Source: JAITWN01 sp050486285
GTDB lineage: Bacteria; Pseudomonadota; Gammaproteobacteria; SZUA-140
Direction: 5' to 3'
Length of the DNA stretch: 64,000 nucleotides
Assembly: GCA_050486285.1 (NCBI GenBank)
Contig: JBJHCZ010000001.1
Location: forward strand, 394,615-458,614
Positions within the stretch are counted from its first letter, which is position 1, and every line of letters starts with the position of its first letter. The translations under genes and the position numbers were made by a program. Under the pieces are notes generated by a model. That model saw only the letters and a program-made list of their open reading frames with translations. It made no database searches and was not told the DNA's origin. Positions 24,834-32,829 of this stretch are shown here, piece by piece.

Positions 24834-26125
24834 CGCGGCGTGCTGACGATACCGGTGATCAGCGCCGTGCCGGCCCCGAGTTCGCCGTCGACGATCTCGA
24901 CGATCTCGGTGTAACGGCCGTCGGTCGCGCCGGTACGCACGGTGATCATCGCCGGATCGCCCTGCGCGAGCGTCCACAAGGGGCGCTCGCCGCCCGGGAC
25001 GTCGCGCACGGTGCGTTGCGGCGTGCGCTGGCGCGGCGGACGGATGAACAGGTCGGTCAGGACGTTGCCGCCGGCTGGCTGGGCCGTGTCGACCGGCGGC
25101 GGCGTGAAGCGCAGCGCGGCATTCGGGGCCAGCAGTGCATCGCGAATCTCCTGCACGATGATGTCGGCGGTCGCGGTCATGCCGGGCAGCAACATCAGTT
25201 CGCTGTTGTCGACCGACAGCAGCGCCTCGTAGCTGACGACGGTCGTGCCCTCGACCTGCTGCGGCGCGACGCGCACCTGGATGATCTCGGCCGGAAACCG
25301 GCGCCCCGGCCAGGCATCGACGCTGAAGGCGGCCGACTGCCCTTCCCTGACCTGGCCGATGTCGGCCTCGTCGACGAAGACATGCAGGCGCATGCGCGCC
25401 AGGTCCTCGGCGAGCACGAACAAGACCGGCGTCTGCAAGGAGGCGGCGACGGTCTGTCCCGGTTCGATCTCGCGTTTCAGCACGACGCCGTCGACCGGCG
25501 AGCGGATCTTGGCCTTGGAGAGGTCGGTGTCGAAGGCATCGAGCGTCGCGCGCGCGACCGAGACCTCGGCCTCGGCGCTCATCTCCCCCGCCTTTGCGCG
25601 AGTCTGCGCGGCCTGCAGCGTATCGAGTTCCTCCTGCGAACAGAGCTGGCGCGCCGCGAGCTGTGCGCAGCGGCGAAAGCGCGCCGCGGTCTCGAGCACG
25701 GTCGCGTGCGCCTCCTCGCGCCGCGCCTCGGCCGAGGCCAGTGACGCGCGCGCCTGGAACACCTGCGCCTCGAGGCGCACGGTATCGAGTTCGGCGATGA
25801 CCTGGCCGCGCGTCACGCGATCGTTGTAATCGACATGGACGCGCTCGATCATGCCGGACAGCTCGCTGCCGACCTCGACCTGGTTGACCGGTTGCAGCGT
25901 GCCGGTCGCGGTGACGCGGATCGTCAGGTCACCCCGCTTTGCCTCCGCGGTGCGATACTCGACGGCCGTGCGATCGACGGAGAGCCACTGCAGCGCGATG
26001 ATTGCGACGGCCACGACCGCGATCGCGAGCCCCCACGCGCCGGGACGTCGCCATGCGGGGCGACGATTCCCCTGCAACAGGGCTTCGAGGTCCTTGTCGG
26101 GAGTCCGGCCGGGGATATCGTTCAT
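24830..26125 (-). CDS. Periplasmic adaptor (MacA/HlyD family)
   Basis: Membrane-fusion protein of 431 residues that links the inner-membrane pump to an outer-membrane channel. One N-terminal membrane helix (about residues 28-47), a split biotinyl-lipoyl domain (VEVGSELSGMIERVHVDYND and VKSPVDGVVLKREIEPGQTV-like), a coiled-coil hairpin (about 115-185) and a beta-barrel domain are visible. The ATG at 26125 gives the usual short cytosolic tail; a longer reading to 26212 is not supported. First gene of the efflux operon, with a palindrome at 26161 and a CpxR-like box at 26241 upstream. No outer-membrane channel gene is adjacent. Confidence 0.92.
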   Translation of the reverse strand: MNDIPGRTPDKDLEALLQGNRRPAWRRPGAWGLAIAVVAVAIIALQWLSVDRTAVEYRTAEAKRGDLTIRVTATGTLQPVNQVEVGSELSGMIERVHVDYNDRVTRGQVIAELDTVRLEAQVFQARASLASAEARREEAHATVLETAARFRRCAQLAARQLCSQEELDTLQAAQTRAKAGEMSAEAEVSVARATLDAFDTDLSKAKIRSPVDGVVLKREIEPGQTVAASLQTPVLFVLAEDLARMRLHVFVDEADIGQVREGQSAAFSVDAWPGRRFPAEIIQVRVAPQQVEGTTVVSYEALLSVDNSELMLLPGMTATADIIVQEIRDALLAPNAALRFTPPPVDTAQPAGGNVLTDLFIRPPRQRTPQRTVRDVPGGERPLWTLAQGDPAMITVRTGATDGRYTEIVEIVDGELGAGTALITGIVSTPR

Positions 26126-26160
26126 GTGTCGGCGATCCGTGAGTTGCGATGGCGGCCCTG

Positions 26161-26176
26161 ATACAGATAACTGTAT
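26161..26176. promoter_or_regulatory. Operator-like palindrome ATACAG-ATAA-CTGTAT
   Basis: A perfect 6-base inverted repeat, 35 bases upstream of the adaptor start. Efflux operons are often repressed at such sites by TetR- or MarR-type proteins, but no such regulator is encoded in this window. It also contains possible -10 elements on the minus strand. Confidence 0.5.
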
Positions 26177-26240
26177 AGATTCCGGGGCTGGATCGAAGTT
26201 TCCCACATCCACGGCGGACGCGGCGGTCGCAACAGCGGGT

Positions 26241-26255
26241 TTTACATAGTTTTAC
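26241..26255 (-). promoter_or_regulatory. CpxR-like box upstream of the efflux operon
   Basis: On the minus strand the sequence is GTAAA-ACTAT-GTAAA, an exact match to the GTAAA-N5-GTAAA CpxR consensus, about 115 bases upstream of the adaptor start. A second copy with similar flanks lies at 28010-28024, before a Spy/CpxP-like gene. Confidence 0.6.
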
Positions 26256-26278
26256 ACAGAACTCCGGCCTGCCGCCCG

Positions 26279-27889
26279 TCAGGCGGTCGATGCGATCCTG
26301 GGGGATTGCGGGCTGGCGAGGTATTCCTCGTAACTGCCGTGGAAGTCGACGAGCTTGCGGTCGCGGATCTCGACGATACGGTTGGCCAGCGACGACACGA
26401 ATTCACGGTCGTGGCTGACGAAGATCAGCGTGCCTTCGTAATGCTCGAGCGCAAGGTTCAGCGCCTCGATCGCTTCCATGTCGAGATGGTTGGTCGGCTC
26501 GTCCATGATGAGGACATTGGCGTCGGTCATCATCAGCTTGCCGAACAGCAGGCGGTTCTTCTCGCCGCCGGAGCAGACGCGGACCCGTTTCCTGAAATCG
26601 TCGGTGGAGAACAGCAGCCGCCCGAGCGTCGCACGCACCATCTGGTCGTCGTGGCGCGGCTTGCGCCATTGGCTCATCCAGTCGAACAGGTTCAGATCGG
26701 AATTGAAATCGGCCGTACTGTCCTGCGGACAATAGCCCAGCGTTGCATTCTCCGACCATTTTATGAGGCCGCGCTCGGGCGTCAGTTCGCCGACCAGACA
26801 GCGCAGCAGCGTGGTCTTGCCGGCGCCGTTCTCGCCGATGATGGCCATGCGCGTACCGGCCTCGACGATCATGTCGCCCTTGCTGAACAGCGTCTCGCCA
26901 TCGAACCCGTGAGCGAGCCCTTCGAGCACCAGCGCCAGGCGATGGATCTTCTTGTCCTGTTTGAAACGAATGAACGGCGATACCCGGCTCGACGGCTTGA
27001 CCTCGTCGAGCTGGATCTTCTCGATCAGCTTCGCGCGCGAGGTCGCCTGCTTGGCCTTCGAGGCGTTGGCCGAGAAGCGACTGACGAACTGCTGCAGGTC
27101 GGCAATCTGCGCGGACTTCTTCGCGTTCTCCGATTGCAGGCGTTCGCGCGCCTGCGTCGAGGCGGTCATGAAGTCGTCGTAGTTGCCGGGATAGACGCGC
27201 AGCTCGCCGTAATCGATGTCGGCGATATGCGTGCAGATCGTATTGAGGAAATGGCGGTCATGGGAGATCACGACCATCGTGCTCTTGTGCCCGATCAGCA
27301 CGTCCTCGAGCCAGCGGATGGTGTGGATGTCGAGGTTGTTGGTCGGCTCGTCGAGCAGCAGGATGTCCGGATCGGAGAACAGCGCCTGCGCCAGCAGCAC
27401 GCGCAGCTTCCAGCCCGGCGGCACCTCGCTCATCAGGCCGGAATGGAATTCCTCGTTTATACCCGCGCCGATCAGGATCTCCCCTGCCCGGCTCTCCGCG
27501 GTATAACCGTCCAGTTCGGCGAAGCGCGACTCCAGTTCCGCGACCTTCATGCCGTCGGCATCCGACATCTCGGCCAGGCCATAGATACGGTCACGCTCCT
27601 GCCTGACCGCCCACAGCTCGGCATGGCCCATGATGACCGTATCGATCACCGAATACTGTTCGAAGGCGTACTGGTCCTGGCGCAGGCGACCGACCCGTTG
27701 ATGCGGCGTCACCGAGACATTGCCGGCGCTCGGGGCCAGGCTGCCGTCCATGATCTTCATCAGCGTCGACTTGCCGCAGCCGTTGGCGCCGATCAGACCG
27801 TAGCGGTGGCCGTTGCCGAACTTCACCGAGATGTTTTCGAACAGCGGCTTGGCGCCGAACTGCATCGTAATGTTTGACAAGGTAATCAA
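26279..27889 (-). CDS. ybiT: ABC-F ATPase YbiT
   Basis: Soluble protein with two ABC ATPase domains and no membrane part, 536 residues. It acts on the ribosome in ABC-F proteins. Walker A motifs are GANGCGKST and GENGAGKTT; both halves have LLDEPTNNLD/MDEPTNHLD. The linker carries the long FVSRFSANASKAKQATSRA segment that matches E. coli YbiT nearly residue for residue, as does the start MITLSNITMQFGAKPLFENI. EttA and Uup have different linkers and lengths. Translated from the ATG at 27889; the 255-base gap upstream is shared with the Spy/CpxP-like gene and holds a CpxR-like box. Confidence 0.95.
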   Translation of the reverse strand: MITLSNITMQFGAKPLFENISVKFGNGHRYGLIGANGCGKSTLMKIMDGSLAPSAGNVSVTPHQRVGRLRQDQYAFEQYSVIDTVIMGHAELWAVRQERDRIYGLAEMSDADGMKVAELESRFAELDGYTAESRAGEILIGAGINEEFHSGLMSEVPPGWKLRVLLAQALFSDPDILLLDEPTNNLDIHTIRWLEDVLIGHKSTMVVISHDRHFLNTICTHIADIDYGELRVYPGNYDDFMTASTQARERLQSENAKKSAQIADLQQFVSRFSANASKAKQATSRAKLIEKIQLDEVKPSSRVSPFIRFKQDKKIHRLALVLEGLAHGFDGETLFSKGDMIVEAGTRMAIIGENGAGKTTLLRCLVGELTPERGLIKWSENATLGYCPQDSTADFNSDLNLFDWMSQWRKPRHDDQMVRATLGRLLFSTDDFRKRVRVCSGGEKNRLLFGKLMMTDANVLIMDEPTNHLDMEAIEALNLALEHYEGTLIFVSHDREFVSSLANRIVEIRDRKLVDFHGSYEEYLASPQSPRIASTA

Positions 27890-28009
27890 TGTAATACACC
27901 TGATACTTTTGATGGGATGCGGACAGCGTCCGAAACACCGGACACAAAGGTCGCTACTGTACGGGTTTGTGGCCGGAAGGTCGAGGGGTCACCCGGCGCA
28001 AGCCCGGCT

Positions 28010-28024
28010 TTTACATGGTTTTAC
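28010..28024. promoter_or_regulatory. CpxR-like box before the Spy/CpxP-like gene
   Basis: TTTAC-ATGGT-TTTAC on the plus strand, that is GTAAA-ACCAT-GTAAA on the minus strand. It lies 120 bases upstream of the Spy/CpxP-like gene and equally far from ybiT on the other side, so it could serve either. The surrounding 21 bases resemble those at 26241-26255 beyond the core motif. Confidence 0.6.
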
Positions 28025-28144
28025 ACAGCATTACCGGCCCCTGACCGCGGTTTGCAGGCGGCGGGGGGATACTGCGGGCGTAGTCGGATGCGGCGGCGAT
28101 CGTTCGCCCGCCGCGCCAGTCAACCCCGCAAAGGAGCATCAAAG

Positions 28145-28672
28145 ATGAAAAAGGGAATCGTGATGATATCAGGCCTGCTCGCGGTCGCGCTGATCGGCGC
28201 GAGTCTCGCGGGCTTCGCGAATGCCCGTCCGTTCGACGGCCACGGGCACGGCGGTCCGTATGCCTGGAAGGGCCATGGCCTGTCACAGATGGAGCACGGG
28301 ATGATCCCGCCGCGCCTGTTTGACCGCCTCGATCTCAGTGATCAGCAGCGCGACGCGATTCACGAGATCCGCAAGGCGCAGTCTTCCGAGGCGCGCGAGA
28401 AGTTCCGTGAACTGCGGGCCGTCAGCCGCGAGTTGCACGGCTATGCGATGCGCGACGACTTCACGGTCGAGGGCGCGCGCGAACTGGCGCAGACCCGCGC
28501 GAGCCTGATCGCCGAACTCTCGGTATTACGCCTGTCCGGGATGAACAGCACCTGGCAGCTGCTGACCGGGGAACAGAAGGCGAAGGTCGAGGCATGGCGG
28601 GAAAAACGCCATCGCCAGGGCGACGGGCAGGAGCCGCGCCGGCATCGTGACGGCGATCACCGCCACGGCTGA
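28145..28672 (+). CDS. Spy/CpxP-like periplasmic chaperone
   Basis: Exported protein of 175 residues. Signal peptide about 1-26 (ending FANARPF). Two LTxxQ-type motifs, LDLSDQQRDAI and LLTGEQKAKVEAW, frame a helical region as in Spy and CpxP, which bind unfolded periplasmic proteins and damp the Cpx response. Histidine-rich ends (GHGHGG, HRDGDHRHG) suggest metal binding. The ATG at 28145 has AAGGAG nine bases upstream; the longer open frame to 27917 has no support. A CpxR-like box lies 120 bases upstream. Confidence 0.87.
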   Translation: MKKGIVMISGLLAVALIGASLAGFANARPFDGHGHGGPYAWKGHGLSQMEHGMIPPRLFDRLDLSDQQRDAIHEIRKAQSSEAREKFRELRAVSRELHGYAMRDDFTVEGARELAQTRASLIAELSVLRLSGMNSTWQLLTGEQKAKVEAWREKRHRQGDGQEPRRHRDGDHRHG

Positions 28673-28687
28673 CATCGGTACCCATCC

Positions 28688-28722
28688 AGGGGTCAGACTC
28701 CACAGGGGTCTGACCCCTTTGT
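28688..28722 (+). terminator. Intrinsic terminator built from type A half-sites
   Basis: aggggtcagac, a 9-base loop and gtctgacccct, followed by tttgttt. The stem is derived from the type A core (ggggtcaga) and the T-rich tail makes it a credible terminator for the Spy/CpxP-like gene 16 bases upstream. A further loose half-site (tctgacccc) is at 28747-28755. Confidence 0.7.
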
Positions 28723-28827
28723 TTATTCATGGGCTGAATCGTTGATCTGACCCCGAATTCTTGCGATGGCGGCGGCGGGCGACCTATCATGGGCAGCGAG
28801 ACCTTCGCGACGTACAGGAGTCAGCGC

Positions 28828-29403
28828 ATGAGGATACGAACCGGAATCGCCATCGCGATCGCGATGATATTTGGCGCGACAGGCGCCGCGCAGGCGCAGG
28901 GCTGGACCTGGCTGGCCGGCACCAAGCCCGGCTATAAGGCCGAGCCGGCCGTTTCGCTGATGCTCGGTCGCATCAGCCCCGGTGACGAATTCCGCAGCAG
29001 CTCGATCGTCGGCGCCGAGCTGTCGCTGAATTGCCCGACGCTGCAGCCGCCGAGCAACCGCATTCGCCAGCAGTTCAGTTTCACGCGCGCCAGCCGGGGG
29101 GGCGTGAAAACTTACAATTACGAGATAAATCCGCACTATATCGTTGAAGTCTCGCCTGGTTTCGAGATAGGCGGCGGACCCGGACTCGGCTATGTCACCG
29201 TCGATACCCCGAACGGCGACGGCAGCGTGTTCGGCCTGCAGTTCGGCGTCAGCGCCCACTATCAGGCCGACCGCAGCCCGCTGTTCCTCGGTGCCGAGGC
29301 GCGCTACCAGTTCACGACCGAGGATCGCTTCGGCGGCGCCGGCAGCCCGCGGACCGACGTCAACAACTTCCGTTTTGCGATCAAGGCCGGCTACCGTTTC
29401 TGA
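28828..29403 (+). CDS. Small outer-membrane beta-barrel protein
   Basis: Exported protein of 191 residues. Signal peptide about 1-23 (MRIRTGIAIAIAMIFG, cleavage after AQA). The rest has alternating hydrophobic strands and ends KAGYRF, the terminal phenylalanine typical of outer-membrane barrels. An acyloxyacyl-hydrolase/PagL-like or OmpW-like eight-strand barrel is possible, but no catalytic motif was recognised. The ATG at 28828 has AGGAG seven bases upstream, better than the ATG at 28789. Confidence 0.7.
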   Translation: MRIRTGIAIAIAMIFGATGAAQAQGWTWLAGTKPGYKAEPAVSLMLGRISPGDEFRSSSIVGAELSLNCPTLQPPSNRIRQQFSFTRASRGGVKTYNYEINPHYIVEVSPGFEIGGGPGLGYVTVDTPNGDGSVFGLQFGVSAHYQADRSPLFLGAEARYQFTTEDRFGGAGSPRTDVNNFRFAIKAGYRF

Positions 29404-29407
29404 TCCT

Positions 29408-30178
29408 TCAGTACCTGAACGAATACCACAGGCGCCCTGCGTATTCGTGCAGGGCCATGTAGCTCTCGACCATCGCGCCCGCGCTTGGCAGCACTAGCAG
29501 CAGGCGGTTGCCCTCGCGGAAGCGGTGGAAACGCGTCGGCGCCGGGATCACTTCCAGCCCTGTCTGCTCGAAGGCAGCGACCGCGCGCGGCAGGTGGATC
29601 GCGTGACTGACGAGCAACACCCGTTCCACCCCCCTGCCCTGCAGCACTTCGGCGCTGAAGCGCGCGTTCTCCGCGGTGTTGCGGCTGCGGTCCTCGAGCC
29701 AGACCGCGTCGATGTCGACCCCGAAGTCCAGCATCAGGCTGTCCGCCATCACGCGCGCGAGGCTGTCGCCGTCCCTGTCGAAGACATGGCCGCCGCTGAC
29801 GAGGATCGGCAGTCCGGTCTCCCGATGCAGGTAGGCAGCATAGCGAACGCGAACCAGCGTATGGTTGCCGACCGTGTCGACGCCGTACTCGGGCGCATCG
29901 CGATAGCGTTCGGCCGACAGGACGACGATCGCCTGCGCCGGTGCGTTGCGCGCCTCGGCCGCGGTCAGCGCCGGCCAGGTCTGCAACGGCTGCAGCAGCA
30001 GGCCGGCAACCAGCGGCGTCGACAGCAGCCAAGCGACACCGAGCCCGCCCCACAACAGTAACCGGCCGCCGGTTTCGCTGTGCCGCAACCACCACAGGCC
30101 GAGCAGCCACAGCAGCAACAGCCCGCCCGGCGGCAGTAGCAGCGATTTCAGCACATATCCGAGATAGAGCTCGGTCAA
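29408..30178 (-). CDS. YdcF/ElyC family membrane protein (DUF218)
   Basis: Protein of 256 residues with two N-terminal membrane helices (about 7-28 and 38-62) and a DUF218 domain, as in ElyC, which is linked to envelope and peptidoglycan homeostasis in E. coli. The conserved blocks DAPEYGVDTVGN, LPILVSGG, SRNTAENA and LVSHAIHLPRAV are present. The usual glycine triplet of IVVLGGGR reads IVVLSAER here. One base separates it from the DUF1439 gene upstream on the same strand; converges with the barrel gene. Confidence 0.87.
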   Translation of the reverse strand: MTELYLGYVLKSLLLPPGGLLLLWLLGLWWLRHSETGGRLLLWGGLGVAWLLSTPLVAGLLLQPLQTWPALTAAEARNAPAQAIVVLSAERYRDAPEYGVDTVGNHTLVRVRYAAYLHRETGLPILVSGGHVFDRDGDSLARVMADSLMLDFGVDIDAVWLEDRSRNTAENARFSAEVLQGRGVERVLLVSHAIHLPRAVAAFEQTGLEVIPAPTRFHRFREGNRLLLVLPSAGAMVESYMALHEYAGRLWYSFRY

Positions 30179-30179
30179 G

Positions 30180-30722
30180 CTACCAGTCCAGCTCCGCGAT
30201 CAGCTTGCCGTCGCGAACCTGCACCCCGCGAAGATTGCGGCGCATCATGCCCTGGCGGAAGTCGCGCGCGTCGAGCCGGTAGATCACGACATGGGTCAGG
30301 TATTGCTCGGCGATCGCGTTCGCCATCAGCGTGAGGAGCTCGAGCGCATCCCTTTGCAGGACGTCGAAATGCAGCCGGGTCAGCGCCGGGCGAATCAGGT
30401 GGAATTCGCCGGTGCCCGGATCGTAGCCGAGGCTGCCCTCGATCTCGGCATCGCCGCGGACCTCGGCTTCGCCGGCAATCCGGGTCCCGACCGTCAGCGC
30501 GAGACGCACGCGATCGCTGCCCGGCACGATGCGGACACGCGGATCGGAAAAGACCGCGCTGGCGAACGGCAGTTGCTGGCGGATCGGAAACATCGTCTCG
30601 ACCTCGGCCTGGATCTGCTGCTCGCTGATCTCGACCTGGAAGGCATGGGCCGCGGGCGACAGCAGACACAGCAGCGCCGCCAGCCACGCGCCAGTTCGCC
30701 CTGTACTGTAAAAGTGTTTCAC
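30180..30722 (-). CDS. DUF1439 family envelope protein (YceB-like)
   Basis: Exported protein of 180 residues with a signal peptide (about 1-27, ending PAAHAF). The body matches the DUF1439 family of E. coli YceB: FQVEISEQQIQAEVETMFPI and a two-layer lipid-binding-like fold. Unlike YceB there is no lipobox cysteine, so it should be soluble in the periplasm. Upstream partner of the YdcF-like gene with a one-base gap. Confidence 0.8.
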   Translation of the reverse strand: MKHFYSTGRTGAWLAALLCLLSPAAHAFQVEISEQQIQAEVETMFPIRQQLPFASAVFSDPRVRIVPGSDRVRLALTVGTRIAGEAEVRGDAEIEGSLGYDPGTGEFHLIRPALTRLHFDVLQRDALELLTLMANAIAEQYLTHVVIYRLDARDFRQGMMRRNLRGVQVRDGKLIAELDW

Positions 30723-30736
30723 TATGACCGGAGGGA

Positions 30737-31033
30737 TCAGGCGGCTTTGCGCGAGCGATCCGGAATCGCCTTCAGTTGAGTTTTTAGTGCCTGTTCGGCC
30801 TGCCAGACATCATAGGCCGCTTGCAGGCGCACCCAGATATCCGCGCCATTGCCGCAGTACTTGCCAAGCCTGACAGCCATTTCCGGACTGACGCCGGTCC
30901 TCTCATGCAGCACCCGATGCAGTGTCTGACGGGACACGCCGAGTTCCCGTGCGGCAGCAGCAATGCTGATACCAAGGGCCGGAAATACATCTTCCCGCAG
31001 GATTGCGCCGGGGTGCGTCGGTGCTCTGCTCAT
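30737..31033 (-). CDS. higA: HigA family antitoxin
   Basis: Antitoxin and autorepressor of 98 residues. The start HPGAILREDVFPALGISIAA, followed by ARELGVSRQTLHRVLHE, is the Xre-type helix-turn-helix of HigA. It neutralises the toxin encoded just upstream. The gene follows the toxin by 8 bases, the toxin-first order characteristic of higBA. Probably binds the palindrome at 31327-31345. Confidence 0.94.
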   Translation of the reverse strand: MSRAPTHPGAILREDVFPALGISIAAAARELGVSRQTLHRVLHERTGVSPEMAVRLGKYCGNGADIWVRLQAAYDVWQAEQALKTQLKAIPDRSRKAA

Positions 31034-31041
31034 ATTGCCTC

Positions 31042-31317
31042 CTAGTGGTATTGTTCAAGATCGACATCATGGGCGTCGCCACTCTTCCATACAAATGTGA
31101 TCCGCCATGGTCCGTTGACCGAAATCGCCCATCGTTTCGGTTTACCCTGCTGACCGTGTAATCCGAAGCCTGGCAGACCGAGTTCTTGCAGTGTGGCTGC
31201 CTGGTCCAGTGTATCGAGCCGCCGCAAGATGCGCTCCTGTTGGTCAGCACGCACCTTGGCACTTCTGCCGGTTTCGAATAGGCGCTGCAATCCCTTGTGC
31301 CGCCATGATCGGATCAT
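31042..31317 (-). CDS. higB: HigB family toxin (RelE superfamily)
   Basis: Ribosome-dependent mRNA interferase family, 91 residues. MIRSWRHKGLQRLFETG, the middle DTLDQAATLQELGLPGFGLH and the end RWAISVNGPWRITFVWKSGD-like block are the HigB signature. The ATG at 31317 begins the conserved core; an ATG at 31365 would place the start upstream of the operator palindrome. Located on the far side of tRNA-Leu from RES-Xre. Confidence 0.93.
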   Translation of the reverse strand: MIRSWRHKGLQRLFETGRSAKVRADQQERILRRLDTLDQAATLQELGLPGFGLHGQQGKPKRWAISVNGPWRITFVWKSGDAHDVDLEQYH

Positions 31318-31326
31318 TGCGACGAG

Positions 31327-31345
31327 TGTAACATGACGTGTTACA
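31327..31345. promoter_or_regulatory. Operator palindrome of higBA
   Basis: TGTAACA-TGACG-TGTTACA, a perfect 7-base inverted repeat whose near edge is ten bases from the higB ATG. HigA proteins repress their own promoter at such sites. Confidence 0.65.
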
Positions 31346-31389
31346 TAATGACAGCAGGAGAGCAAAGGTCCCGGATGCTATCAGGCTGA

Positions 31390-31423
31390 AATAATCCGGG
31401 CAGTTATGTTTACCCGGATTATT
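31390..31423 (-). terminator. Intrinsic terminator after tRNA-Leu
   Basis: A perfect 11-base stem (aataatccggg / cccggattatt) with a 12-base loop, 19 bases past the 3' end of tRNA-Leu on the minus strand. The AT-rich lower stem ends in ATTATTT, usable as the uridine tract. Confidence 0.7.
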
Positions 31424-31441
31424 TGCAAGTTGTGGCGTTCA

Positions 31442-31530
31442 TGGTGCCCAGGGCCGGAATCGAACCGGCACGGGAGTCGCCCCCCGAGGGATTTTAAGTC
31501 CCTTGCGTCTACCAGTTTCGCCACCTGGGC
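31442..31530 (-). tRNA. tRNA-Leu(UAA)
   Basis: Minus-strand gene of 89 bases including an encoded CCA. Acceptor stem GCCCAGG/CCTGGGC, anticodon TAA in the loop of GGGACTTAAAATCCC, a long class II variable arm (CGGGGGGCGACTCCCG) and a TTCGATT T-loop. In E. coli the same isoacceptor (leuZ) is the last of the glyW-cysT-leuZ group. Confidence 0.97.
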
Positions 31531-31569
31531 GGTGATCGTCGGGAAGTGTACCCAATCAGGCCAAAACGG

Positions 31570-32331
31570 TCAGCACGACGGCGCCGGCACGCGGCCATCG
31601 ACGCGGAACTGCGCCCTCGGAAACGACACCGGCGCCTCGTCGCGCGCGAACAGGCGCATGAACGACACCGTCTCGGCGGTCGTCGTGCAGACCCAGTGCT
31701 GCATGCGTTCGGGGCGCGGACTCGCGATTGCGGCGAGCGAGAATGCACCGGCATTGAGGCCGCCGTCGCGGTCGCGCGCCGAGCGCCAGGTGAAGGCCTC
31801 GACGCCGGCCTCGCGCATCGCCGTGCCGAGCGCCTGCGTCGCGTCATAGCGCGCGGGATCGCTGATCTCTGATTGCCGGCGGGCGAAGGCCGCCGATTCG
31901 AGCGCGACGCCGCGCGGCGTTTCGATGCGCGCCTCGAAGGCGCCGAGTTCGGTCGTCAGGCTGTCCGCCGGCAGCGGTTCGGCGAGACCGGACAGAAACA
32001 CGAAGCGGTAATACGCAGTCTCCGCGAGCGCGGTCCGTATCGTCAGAGAGGCATAGAAGATCCCGCTTTCGAGCGCGCGGCCAAAGCGCGAGCCGCGCGG
32101 CAGCGGCGGATAGCGGAACGGCGTCCACAACAGATAATCGAAGCGCCCTGCCCCGGCCGGCGCCGGCGGCTTGCTGCGTTCGAGGATCGATTCGAGCTGA
32201 TGCTGTTCGTCGAGGGTATCGACGAGGCGCGTCGTCGCGACCTGCTCCTGCGACTCGACGACGCGGATCGCGGTGACGGCAAGCGCTTCGATACGGGACG
32301 GACCGTCGCAGTCGCGCCAGATGTCGCTCAC
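31570..32331 (-). CDS. RES domain toxin
   Basis: Toxin of the RES family, whose members degrade NAD+. Reading from GTG at 32331 the protein has 253 residues. The family residues are visible: arginine in SRFGRAL (R82), glutamate in LAETAYYRF (E104) and serine in FTWRSAR (S184). The GTG overlaps the antitoxin stop by one base (TAGTG), the usual antitoxin-toxin coupling. A much longer frame to 32658 runs through the antitoxin in another frame and was not used. Lies between tRNA-Cys and tRNA-Leu. Confidence 0.9.
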   Translation of the reverse strand: MSDIWRDCDGPSRIEALAVTAIRVVESQEQVATTRLVDTLDEQHQLESILERSKPPAPAGAGRFDYLLWTPFRYPPLPRGSRFGRALESGIFYASLTIRTALAETAYYRFVFLSGLAEPLPADSLTTELGAFEARIETPRGVALESAAFARRQSEISDPARYDATQALGTAMREAGVEAFTWRSARDRDGGLNAGAFSLAAIASPRPERMQHWVCTTTAETVSFMRLFARDEAPVSFPRAQFRVDGRVPAPSC

Positions 32332-32726
32332 TAGACCTTGCCCCGCATCGCGTCGAGATACGCGATGACCCGGACCAGGCCCTGGACCTGCTGGATCAGT
32401 TCGTTCGGCGGACCGTTCAGGTGCAGGTTCGGCGTCGTCATCCAGTGGCGGATCGCGGTCTCGTCGTCGCCGAGCAGCGCGAACAGGTCGCGATAGATGC
32501 GGATCACCAGCGCGCCGAGCTCGCCGGTCTTGCTGTCGGGGTCGAGCACGCCCTTGTTCTTCAGCCGCGACACCGAGGTGCGCTCGAGTCCGATCGCGCG
32601 CCCGAGCTCGGCCTGGCGCAGGCCGAGCGCATCGGCGGCGCGGAACAGCGCCTTGCACAGGGTGCGGGCAGGATCGGGAACGTCGACGGCGGCCGCCTTG
32701 GCTGCCCTGGTTCTGATATGTTTCAT
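32331..32726 (-). CDS. Xre/MbcA/ParS-type antitoxin (DUF2384)
   Basis: Antitoxin and autorepressor of 131 residues. An N-terminal helix-turn-helix (LRQAELGRAIGLERTSVSRL) is followed by the DUF2384 toxin-binding domain (AIRHWMTTPNLHLNGPPNEL). The ATG at 32726 is chosen; an in-frame TTG at 32735 would add three residues. The start codon lies inside a 36-base palindromic operator. Confidence 0.92.
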   Translation of the reverse strand: MKHIRTRAAKAAAVDVPDPARTLCKALFRAADALGLRQAELGRAIGLERTSVSRLKNKGVLDPDSKTGELGALVIRIYRDLFALLGDDETAIRHWMTTPNLHLNGPPNELIQQVQGLVRVIAYLDAMRGKV

Positions 32727-32759
32727 ACGCAACAATATAAATATTTATTGACGCGTATG
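32724..32759. promoter_or_regulatory. Large operator palindrome of the RES-Xre operon
   Basis: CATACGC ... GCGTATG arms (32724-32730 and 32753-32759) enclose a nearly palindromic AT-rich core around AAATATTT. The element covers the likely -10 region and the antitoxin start codon, so binding there would block both transcription and, in RNA, hide the start. Confidence 0.6.
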
Positions 32760-32829
32760 CAACACCTATTCATGGCAGGGAAACTACCCGGCCCGGGCAG
32801 AAGTTATAGGCGCGAAGACGCACGGGAAA

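Noticed and set aside
26279..27889. EttA or Uup
   Set aside because: The linker and N-terminus match YbiT much better.
31570..32658. Longer RES-domain reading from 32658
   Set aside because: Runs through the antitoxin gene in another frame; the GTG at 32331 coupled to the antitoxin stop is the usual start.
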